Source of the DNA: a virus
Direction: 5' to 3' (one strand)
DNA length: 24,634 nucleotides
IMG/VR virus record: IMGVR_UViG_3300035701_000278
Coordinates: 1 to 24,634 of that record
The notes below the pieces were generated by a model. That model had not been told where the DNA came from, searched no databases, and saw nothing but the letters and a program-made list of their open reading frames with translations. Shown in pieces: positions 1 through 5,755 of this stretch. Position numbers and translations under genes: made by a program. Each line of letters starts with the position of its first letter. The stretch's first letter is position 1.

Positions 1-2
1 AT

Positions 3-350
3 GTTGAGATTGATGTTTGGTTAATTGAAAAGACATGGCATCTAGGACATGACTTTCCGGGAGAAGTTATTGAGCTGTCATTCCTAGAACGTCCCGAGAT
101 TTGGACCCATGCTAAGAATTTAGTAGGGTATGTTAGCCTCTACAATAATTCTAAGGTGCATGTATTCTGGCATGACAAGGATGATTTTGTCTTTACATCG
201 AAGGGAATCAAGTGGTGCAGAACACACATTCTGACATATGATGGTGTTATGGTGATGCCCGAATTTAATGATTATCATACTGATATATTGAAGAACGGGC
301 ATTCACCTCTCGGAGTCTGTTCGGACGACTTCAGGAAGTTTGAGCGTTAG
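3..350 (+). CDS. C-terminal part of a GDPD/PLC-like phosphodiesterase-superfamily protein (5' end outside window)
   Basis: An open frame of 115 codons runs without a stop from the left edge to TAG at 348-350, so the start lies outside the window. The visible part begins VEIDVWLIEKTWHLGHDFPG. This resembles the metal/phosphate-site region of glycerophosphodiester phosphodiesterase-like TIM barrels (acidic E-x-D, then an HD pair after a short hairpin). Later pieces, IWTHAKNL, VFWHDKDDFVFTSKG and a closing VMPE, match my memory of a small GDPD-like family found in phages and in bacterial surface-polysaccharide clusters. It is the only gene on the plus strand and converges on the methyltransferase-like gene, 82 bases away, so it belongs to another transcription unit. 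The substrate is unknown; a role in glycan or lipid-phosphate chemistry is inference. The superfamily call is moderately sure and activity is not established. Confidence 0.6.
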   Translation, partial: VEIDVWLIEKTWHLGHDFPGEVIELSFLERPEIWTHAKNLVGYVSLYNNSKVHVFWHDKDDFVFTSKGIKWCRTHILTYDGVMVMPEFNDYHTDILKNGHSPLGVCSDDFRKFER

Positions 351-432
351 CCAAATAGTATTCTAGGTCTTCTGGATTATTTATTATTAATACCACGGAT
401 GGAGAATTATTTCCAGCACCCTGATTTATCGC

Positions 433-1029
433 TCATGTAAGGCCTATTACCATGTATCTAGTATACATAGGCATTTCGAGTTTACCCTTATACCATACCT
501 CTTTTAAGTTTGCCTGCTCAGCTAATTCATCTTCGCTACTTACACAGTTTATATGTCCGTTTCCTAATAAGAAATTATTTGACTGTAAAACTATAATACG
601 ACTCTTTGGTAATGAATTAATCCATTGTGGTAAATTTGAAATATGTTCACAAATAGTATTTATTATAAGAGTTTCTGAGTAGACATAGTCATACATATTG
701 GCAGTAATATATTTTAAACTCGGATCATCATATATGATATTATTTACAAATTTCTCACACCGAGTATCAATATCGACCATGTTTACTTTAATATCTGGAT
801 ATGCATTCTTTAATAGTAATCCAAGTGTTCCATACCATGCACCAACAATGACAGCAGATTTATTATGAAATGCAGACGAGTATGGTTTAATCTCTCTTAA
901 TAACCATAGTTTGCTTTCTATTTGACCCGAGCTAAACATGTTACGAAACTCATCATACTGAGGTGCATACTCTGGCGGTGTAGAGTATAAAGCATTTGTA
1001 TACTTAATCATGAAATTAGAATCGATCAT
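433..1029 (-). CDS. Class I SAM-methyltransferase-like protein
   Basis: 198 aa, ATG at 1027-1029, TGA at 433-435. No in-frame upstream extension is possible because a stop lies five codons before the ATG. Residues 59-72 (AVIVGAWYGTLGLL) form a strand followed by a glycine-containing loop, and residues 84-88 (MVDID) give a second strand ending in an acid, as in the SAM-binding motif I and the acidic motif of Rossmann-fold methyltransferases. Residues 123-130 (INTICEHI) could be the motif IV region. The glycine loop is less rich than the classical GxGxG, so binding of SAM is inferred rather than shown. It is the last minus-strand gene, overlaps the stop of a short remnant frame by ATGA, and lies downstream of two tail-fibre genes. 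A job in modifying a small molecule, glycan or protein is possible; the target is unknown. Confidence 0.65.
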   Translation of the reverse strand: MIDSNFMIKYTNALYSTPPEYAPQYDEFRNMFSSGQIESKLWLLREIKPYSSAFHNKSAVIVGAWYGTLGLLLKNAYPDIKVNMVDIDTRCEKFVNNIIYDDPSLKYITANMYDYVYSETLIINTICEHISNLPQWINSLPKSRIIVLQSNNFLLGNGHINCVSSEDELAEQANLKEVWYKGKLEMPMYTRYMVIGLT

Positions 1030-1148
1030 CTGTTTGACTTTCTAAGCTTATTCAGTTCTGTTTCTGAGAACATTTTATTCATGTGTGGCACGTTATATTG
1101 CGCAGCCTTATAGAATTTACTATCTGTATCACTAGGTTCTAATAGAAT
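1026..1148 (-). pseudogene. 40-codon C-terminal gene remnant overlapping the methyltransferase start
   Basis: Between an in-frame TAA (1149-1151) and TGA (1026-1028) lies a 40-codon frame with protein-like composition: EPSDTDSKFYKAAQYNVPHM, then MNKMFSETELNKLRKSNR. Its TGA overlaps the ATG of the methyltransferase-like gene (ATGA), the arrangement of a translationally coupled upstream gene. There is no good start or Shine-Dalgarno site. The only in-frame ATGs (the first giving an 18-residue peptide) lie late in the frame. The simplest reading is the surviving 3' end of a gene whose 5' part was lost, perhaps when the fibre cassette now ending at 1214 was acquired. Alternatives are a very short coupled peptide, or a frameshifted small gene starting at the ATG at 1181-1183 in another frame. 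Confidence 0.4.
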
Positions 1149-1213
1149 TTAGATAATAAGAATATAAATCTAAATAAATTCATATCCTAATTATCAACGA
1201 AGTTCTGTTTGCA

Positions 1214-2710
1214 TCATACCAACTCTGCCCACGAAACAATTCCAGAAGCGGCTGTCACGGTGTACGTTTGCGCGATCGGTACGATAAATGTATACGTAAT
1301 GTGCACCACCTGCGCCGTGGCGGCGAGGATGGGCGTGCCGTTTACATCGACAGTGCAACCCGATGTACAATTAAAGAAAATCGCTACCATAATCGGACGC
1401 CCCGTAGTATTGGTGTATACAGTAGCAGATGATCTGGCTGGCATCGTCCAGCTTTGCTGATATCCTATTCCTGCGGCACTTTCCCAGGTCGGGGCGGTAC
1501 CAACACCATGAGTTACCAATACCTTATTAGCAGTGTTGGGAGGTAATGTAGCAGTAACGGAAGGTGCTGATTGATAAAAGATAGATCCTATCGCGCCACC
1601 GGCAACATTGGTTGCTGTGGTTGCAGTCGTTGCTGTGGTTGCAGTCGTTGCTGTGGTTGCAGTCGTTGCTGTGGTTGCTGTGGTTGCAGTCGTTGCACTC
1701 GTTGCACTCGTTGCAGTAGCCGCGTTTCCGCCAATGCTCAATGCGGTAGCAGTTCCTGTGATATTTGTTCCAACGAATGTTGGGGTAGTGCTCCATGATG
1801 GTGTTGCCCCGGAAACAAGTACTCGTCCTGTTGCAGCAGCGGCCAAGAATGTAGTAGTAGATGGTGCAAATTGATATGGCAGACCGCCCGCAGCCCCACC
1901 GGCAACATTGCTTACAGTGGTTGCAGTAGCCGCGTTTCCGCCAATGTTCAATGCTGTGGCAGTTCCTGTGATATTTGTTCCAACGAATGTTGGGGTAGTG
2001 CTCCAGCTTGGTGTTGTTCCAGAAACAAGAACTTGTCCTGTTGCAACAGCGGTCAAGAATGTAGTAGTAGATGGTGCAGATTGATATGGCAGATCGCCAG
2101 CAGCACCACCGGTAAGTCCCGGAGCAGTACCTGCACTTGTAATTAATGTATTTGTTACACCTGTTATAAGACCCTTTGCATTCACTGTAAATACAGGGAC
2201 ATGAGTTGAGTCACCAAAGGATCCAATATTTCCATTAACTAAAGATAATACTAGGCCTGATGTTACATTAGCAGATCCGTCAAATAATACTGTCCATGCC
2301 GCATCTCCGGTTGCAGAAATATTTCGTGCTGTCTGTAATTGAGATGCAGTAGGGGCATTTCCTGACCCACTTGTTACAATCTGTTCCCAATTTGGTGATA
2401 AACTATCTGCTGCAGGTACACCCGGTGTAACTCTTACATATAGTTTTGACAATGATTGATCATACCAGAGTTGACCTTGCAGTGCCTTGGCACCAATAGG
2501 TTGTGTTCCTGTCGAGCTAGAAAAGTTTTCAGTTAGTTGTAGAAAAGTTTGAGCGTTCGCAGCACCGAAGTCAATTGCATTTCTTCCGATAAGTTGAATG
2601 CCCATTCCAAGACCAGTACTACCCCCGACCGGATTATAGAAATCAGTATCAATCGCATTGTCTGCGACAGTAACCAATGTTCCATCTGATTTACGAATTG
2701 AATATGCCAT
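1214..2710 (-). CDS. Tail fibre protein B, with (A-T-T)n repeat and C-terminal beta domain
   Basis: 498 aa, ATG at 2708-2710, preceded by AGGGG (2719-2723) at normal spacing inside the end of the neighbouring fibre gene, which stops one base upstream. Residues 1-100 carry a T4-like fibre N-terminus (LIGRN...FLQLTENF...LQGQLWYD) nearly identical to the preceding fibre, probably the part that attaches to the virion. Residues ~125-200 contain the widespread phage-fibre repeat with VNGN, SFGDSTHVPVFTVNAKG. Two ~70-residue repeats (YQSAPSTTTFL...TPTFVGTNITGTATAL) follow, then about 36 residues of Ala-Thr-Thr triplets (332-367), then a third, diverged partial repeat. Residues ~418-498 (YTNTTGRPIMV...FIVP...WAEL) look like a small beta-sandwich of the type found at fibre tips and may contact the host receptor. 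No S74 chaperone domain is present, unlike the sister fibre. Receptor and host are unknown. Confidence 0.85.
   Translation of the reverse strand: MAYSIRKSDGTLVTVADNAIDTDFYNPVGGSTGLGMGIQLIGRNAIDFGAANAQTFLQLTENFSSSTGTQPIGAKALQGQLWYDQSLSKLYVRVTPGVPAADSLSPNWEQIVTSGSGNAPTASQLQTARNISATGDAAWTVLFDGSANVTSGLVLSLVNGNIGSFGDSTHVPVFTVNAKGLITGVTNTLITSAGTAPGLTGGAAGDLPYQSAPSTTTFLTAVATGQVLVSGTTPSWSTTPTFVGTNITGTATALNIGGNAATATTVSNVAGGAAGGLPYQFAPSTTTFLAAAATGRVLVSGATPSWSTTPTFVGTNITGTATALSIGGNAATATSATSATTATTATTATTATTATTATTATTATTATNVAGGAIGSIFYQSAPSVTATLPPNTANKVLVTHGVGTAPTWESAAGIGYQQSWTMPARSSATVYTNTTGRPIMVAIFFNCTSGCTVDVNGTPILAATAQVVHITYTFIVPIAQTYTVTAASGIVSWAELV
1611..1718 (-). repeat. Twelve 9-bp coding tandem repeats (Ala-Thr-Thr) in tail fibre B
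   Basis: On the plus strand the units alternate GTTGCTGTG and GTTGCAGTC, giving 18-bp higher-order units, with GTTGCACTC twice near the right end. Translated on the minus strand they give repeated Ala-Thr-Thr (plus a few Ser). Each unit is three codons, so gain or loss of copies keeps the frame and changes fibre length. Confidence 0.85.
1719..2112 (-). repeat. Two tandem 210-bp repeats in tail fibre B
   Basis: Positions 1719-1882 and 1929-2092 are near-identical 164-base segments with a period of 210 bases. A third copy is at 4027-4190 in tail fibre A. They encode the YQSAPSTTTFL...TPTFVGTNITGTATAL unit. Confidence 0.85.
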
Positions 2711-2713
2711 ATT
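1929..2713 (-). repeat. Duplicated fibre 5' half, copy in fibre B
   Basis: Near-identical at nucleotide level to 4027-4808 in fibre A, including the start codon context and most silent positions. Small differences cluster near 2115-2140 and 2390-2450. The identity implies recent duplication or gene conversion. Confidence 0.85.
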
Positions 2714-4805
2714 ATTTACCCCTGAGTGTTGCGACTTCGTCCCGTAGTTCTTTTATAGCCTCAATCAATAATCCTACAATATTTCCATACGAAACAGTTA
2801 GCATACCATCCACCTCAATAACTGCTTCAGGTAATACTGCTTGTAGTTCTTGAGCGATAACACCTGTACCGCGTGGTAAGCGTGGTTGATCAATACGGGA
2901 ATAAGTAACCCCGCGAACTTTACTAACTTTATCCAATGCATTCTCGATAACAACTACGTCTTTCTTTAGTCTGGCATCCGATAATTCTGTAATATTTCCT
3001 GTGGCATTAATAAACGCCTGAAGCTCATCATAACGAATACCAAGACGTGTTATTTCTACTGCATTAGGTGTTCCGCTTTTAACTTCCTCGCCATCTACTT
3101 CATACCAAGTATCTGAACAAAACATTCCATAGTTATTAGCATCAAGGCCTTCTTCCGCAAATGCTGCCGCAAGTTGTTGTGCGACAATACCAACGTGCCA
3201 ACGTGCTGCTGATCCTTTAGAAGCAACTGCATCCTTGAACTTGAATTTCTTTAACAATGACTTTGCCACAACCGCTACATTAAGTTCAGCAAGGGTAAGG
3301 TCTGTAATCTGTTCCTTCAATGTTTCATCTGATGTATTGATTGTGCCAATGCCAGCAAATACTTCTTTCCAACGCTTCGAAGACTTCCCTAAATTGTGGG
3401 TGTTGTCTCCTGCTGGGAAAAATTGACCCGAATCATCCATATATACACCGATTGTAGCCGCAGCACTAGGGCTGGTCGCTGCATTTAGTAACGCAAACCG
3501 TGATGAAACACTTGTATCAATACCCATAGCCCACTGGTCAGACCCAGGAGTTACAAAATGTATAAATGTATCCCCAGCACTTGCACCACCGCTTGTCATT
3601 CGAAGTATACAATTAGCAGCACTGGTGTTAGATAAGTTTTCCAAACTCCAAACGTTATCTCCAGTGTTTGATATTGATTCTGTAATACCAGCTGCCGCAC
3701 CAAGCGTTACCGCACCAGTAAGAGTTGAAATGCCACTCACGCCCAGTGTGCCTGTAACATTAAGTAGGTTAGCCGCAAATGTTAGGTTTGCACTTGCACC
3801 AAATGCTCCAGAATTGTTGAATTGAACTTGTGTGTTAGCACCTGCAACTTGGGTTGGTGCTGTTGCCCAACTTGGAATTCCACCAGCTACGGTCAATACT
3901 TGTCCTGCAGTTCCAACAGCAAGTTTCGATAATGTATTTGCTGCTGAAGCGTAAAGAGTATCACCAGTTGCGTAAGTGGTTTGGGCAGTGCCACCACTTG
4001 TTGCTACCAGTGTCGCACTCAATCCAGCCGCGTTTCCACCAATGTTCAATGCGGTAGCAGTTCCTGTGATATTTGTTCCAACAAATGTTGGGGTAGTGCT
4101 CCAGCTCGGTGCTGCCCCGGAAACAAGTACTCGTCCTGTTGCAACAGCGGTCAAGAATGTGGTGGTCGATGGTGCAGATTGATATGGCAGATCGCCGGCG
4201 GCACCACCGGCTAGTCCGGCTGCTGCAGGACTTGTAATTAATGTATTTGTTACACCTGTTATAAGACCCTTTGCATTCACTGTAAATACAGGGACATGAG
4301 TTGAGTCACCAAAAGATCCAACATTTCCATTAACTGAAGATAATACTAAACCTGATGTTACATTAGCAGATCCGTCAAACGATACTGTCCATGCCGCATC
4401 TCCGGTTGCAGAAATATTTCGTGCTGTCTGTAATTGAGATGCAGTAGGGGCATTTCCTGACCCACTTGTTACAATCTGTTCCCAGTTTGCTACTAAACTA
4501 TCAGCAAGCGGAACACCGGGTGTAACTCTTACATATAATGCTGACAATGATTGATCATACCAGAGTTGACCTTGCAGTGCCTTGGCACCAATAGGTTGTG
4601 TTCCTGTCGAGCTAGAAAAGTTTTCAGTTAGTTGTAGAAAAGTTTGAGCTATAGCAGCACCATAGTCAATTGCATTTCTTCCGATAAGTTGAATGCCCAT
4701 TCCAAGACCAGTACTACCCCCGATCGGATTATAAAAATCACTATCAATCGCATTGTCTGCGACAGTAACCAATGTTCCATCTGATTTACGAATTGAATAT
4801 GCCAT
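2712..4805 (-). CDS. Tail fibre protein A with two tandem S74 intramolecular chaperone/autoprotease domains
   Basis: 697 aa, ATG at 4803-4805, TAA at 2712-2714. The N-terminal ~260 residues match tail fibre B almost residue for residue. A glycine/threonine-rich beta shaft follows (~260-400), then a head-like region (WSLENLSNTSAANCILRM...QWAMGID...FPAGDNTHNLG). The C-terminus holds two modules that each resemble peptidase S74, the trimerising chaperone that cuts itself off matured fibres. The first starts at SDETLK (Ser492, Lys497) and ends near YDELQAFI (~600). The second starts at SDARLK (Ser609, Lys614) and ends in a coiled-coil-like helix (LLIEAIKELRDEVATLR). Both keep the Ser and Lys five residues apart as in the endosialidase catalytic pair. 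Autocleavage is inferred from these motifs. The gene starts one base after the 257-aa gene stops, so the two are probably co-translated. Confidence 0.9.
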   Translation of the reverse strand: MAYSIRKSDGTLVTVADNAIDSDFYNPIGGSTGLGMGIQLIGRNAIDYGAAIAQTFLQLTENFSSSTGTQPIGAKALQGQLWYDQSLSALYVRVTPGVPLADSLVANWEQIVTSGSGNAPTASQLQTARNISATGDAAWTVSFDGSANVTSGLVLSSVNGNVGSFGDSTHVPVFTVNAKGLITGVTNTLITSPAAAGLAGGAAGDLPYQSAPSTTTFLTAVATGRVLVSGAAPSWSTTPTFVGTNITGTATALNIGGNAAGLSATLVATSGGTAQTTYATGDTLYASAANTLSKLAVGTAGQVLTVAGGIPSWATAPTQVAGANTQVQFNNSGAFGASANLTFAANLLNVTGTLGVSGISTLTGAVTLGAAAGITESISNTGDNVWSLENLSNTSAANCILRMTSGGASAGDTFIHFVTPGSDQWAMGIDTSVSSRFALLNAATSPSAAATIGVYMDDSGQFFPAGDNTHNLGKSSKRWKEVFAGIGTINTSDETLKEQITDLTLAELNVAVVAKSLLKKFKFKDAVASKGSAARWHVGIVAQQLAAAFAEEGLDANNYGMFCSDTWYEVDGEEVKSGTPNAVEITRLGIRYDELQAFINATGNITELSDARLKKDVVVIENALDKVSKVRGVTYSRIDQPRLPRGTGVIAQELQAVLPEAVIEVDGMLTVSYGNIVGLLIEAIKELRDEVATLRGK

Positions 4806-4808
4806 ATT
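4027..4808 (-). repeat. Duplicated fibre 5' half, copy in fibre A
   Basis: Partner of 1929-2713. Similarity stops just before 4027, where the fibre A shaft sequence begins, so the two genes share an anchor and differ in their distal parts. Confidence 0.85.
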
Positions 4809-5580
4809 AAATTATTCCCATTTGAATGCGAAGAGTATAGATAACTTCGAGTGATCTATTTGCAGATTTTTGAACTGGATGAAAAATAACATGTGTTATC
4901 ATTAATTTAGATTTTGATCCAGGCGTATTTGAAAAATTTGGAGTCTGTACTATAAAAGCATCGACGTCTGCAATATCCTGAGTGAATCCACCAGTAAATA
5001 GATTGTCCGAACCTGCAAATAGACCAATCTCATTAAACACAAGTGTATTTGGATCTTGCGAGATTGCCGTACCATTGTTTACCGTTAAACTATTGCCGAC
5101 AAAAGTTGAATTATCAAGTTGTAACTGAGTGATGGTTGATCCGGTAATTCCAACAGGCGGTTCAGTATATCCAATGGTAACGTCAATAATAATATCTTCG
5201 TAATTAGTCGCATAATTTTCTGCTGGAATATATGCACGCGATAAGGGATCATAACTAGGAATAGAGGTTGCATCGTTAGACAATTTCTTAACATAGATTG
5301 TGTTATATAGATTAGCAGTTGGATTCTTAATTAGACTGCTTGCACCACCCAACGATGGTTTGTATGAAATAAGTCCTGTAGGTCCGACATAAGCGCCGCC
5401 ATTACCAAAGGCCATATAATATAAGAAACTATCAGCATTGCCAATAAGTGCATGGGCGAGTGCTACAGACATATTACCATAGAGAACATCATTGTGTGTA
5501 TCTACTAATACCTCACCTGTGTCCTTATCAATAATTTTTACGAAGCCCTGTATAGAGCCGCGAATTAAATCTTTCAACAT
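4807..5580 (-). CDS. T4-like phage structural protein, KDTGEVLV...NMSVALA family
   Basis: 257 aa, ATG at 5578-5580, with a strong AGAGGGG ribosome binding site (5588-5594) inside the end of the 49-aa gene, only three bases past its stop. The N-terminus reads GFVKIIDKDTGEVLVDTHN, then NMSVALAHAL and YYMAFGNGG. I recognise this start from conserved proteins of about this size in the baseplate/fibre region of T4-like marine phages. The rest is beta-rich with no obvious enzyme motif or membrane segment, and the late stretch LVFNEIGLFAG...THVIFHPVQK is typical of tail-associated connectors. The position between the giant baseplate protein and the fibres suggests an adaptor holding fibres on the baseplate; that role is inference. 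It shares KDTGEVLV with the small gene just upstream, but with different codons, so any duplication is old. Confidence 0.75.
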   Translation of the reverse strand: MLKDLIRGSIQGFVKIIDKDTGEVLVDTHNDVLYGNMSVALAHALIGNADSFLYYMAFGNGGAYVGPTGLISYKPSLGGASSLIKNPTANLYNTIYVKKLSNDATSIPSYDPLSRAYIPAENYATNYEDIIIDVTIGYTEPPVGITGSTITQLQLDNSTFVGNSLTVNNGTAISQDPNTLVFNEIGLFAGSDNLFTGGFTQDIADVDAFIVQTPNFSNTPGSKSKLMITHVIFHPVQKSANRSLEVIYTLRIQMGII

Positions 5581-5583
5581 TTC

Positions 5584-5733
5584 TTAACCCCTCTTATTCA
5601 CTAGCACTTCGCCAGTATCTTTATCTTTTATTAGTAAATGGCATTGAACTTCCATCTTTGCCACATCAATGAAACCGGATTCCTTTTGTGGTTCTGGTTT
5701 TACCCCATTGTTGTTATTTTCTTTATTTATCAC
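5584..5733 (-). CDS. Small 49-aa protein with HLLIKDKDTGEVLVNKRG C-terminus
   Basis: A GTG at 5731-5733 opens a 49-codon frame ending at TAA 5584-5586, three bases before the ATG of the 257-aa gene. The protein begins MINKENNNNGVKPEPQKES (GTG read as Met), a hydrophilic segment, followed by FIDVAKMEVQCHLLIKDKD and TGEVLVNKRG. The C-terminal motif matches the N-terminus of the next gene (KIIDKDTGEVLVD), and small proteins ending this way occur, as I recall, next to baseplate genes of T4-like phages. The tight coupling and motif argue that it is real although very short. The start is uncertain: GTG overlaps the GATAAATA promoter motif, so a transcript from that promoter would lack it, leaving the in-frame ATG at 5653-5655 (23 aa). 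An AGG 11 bases before GTG could serve read-through mRNA. Confidence 0.6.
   Translation of the reverse strand: MINKENNNNGVKPEPQKESGFIDVAKMEVQCHLLIKDKDTGEVLVNKRG
5724..5731 (-). promoter_or_regulatory. Late-promoter motif GATAAATA after the giant gene
   Basis: Exact GATAAATA, five bases after AGGTAGATAAT, serving the 49-aa, 257-aa and fibre genes. It overlaps the putative GTG start of the 49-aa gene (GTGATAAATA), so either that start is used only from read-through mRNA or translation starts further in. Confidence 0.55.
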
Positions 5734-5736
5734 AAT

Positions 5737-5749
5737 ATTATCTACCTAT
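5737..5749 (-). repeat. Intergenic element ATAGGTAGATAAT, copy 3
   Basis: Identical 13 bases to copy 1, six bases after the giant gene stop and five bases before GATAAATA. The stop - element - late-promoter order is the same as after gp6. Confidence 0.6.
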
Positions 5750-5755
5750 AGAATG

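Noticed and set aside
351-432. Possible bidirectional terminator between the convergent genes
   Set aside because: Only 4-bp imperfect stems (TGGA/TCCA) were found; the gap shows no convincing hairpin plus U-run.
1153-1183. TATAAATC on the plus strand and an ATG opening a 14-codon AT-rich frame on the minus strand
   Set aside because: The promoter-like motif points away from any gene on that strand and deviates at the last base; the short peptide has only AT-driven composition.
1611-2112. Regularly spaced repeats that might suggest a CRISPR array
   Set aside because: Units are contiguous or 210 bases apart, in frame, coding, and without palindromic repeats or unique spacers.
1571-2146. Plus-strand frames with (VAV)n or cysteine/glycine-rich repeats
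   Set aside because: They are antisense readings of the Ala-Thr-Thr minisatellite and 210-bp repeats in fibre B.
5653-5655. ATG as the start of the small gene instead of GTG
   Set aside because: It would leave 23 residues and no ribosome site; kept as an alternative only because GTG overlaps the promoter motif.
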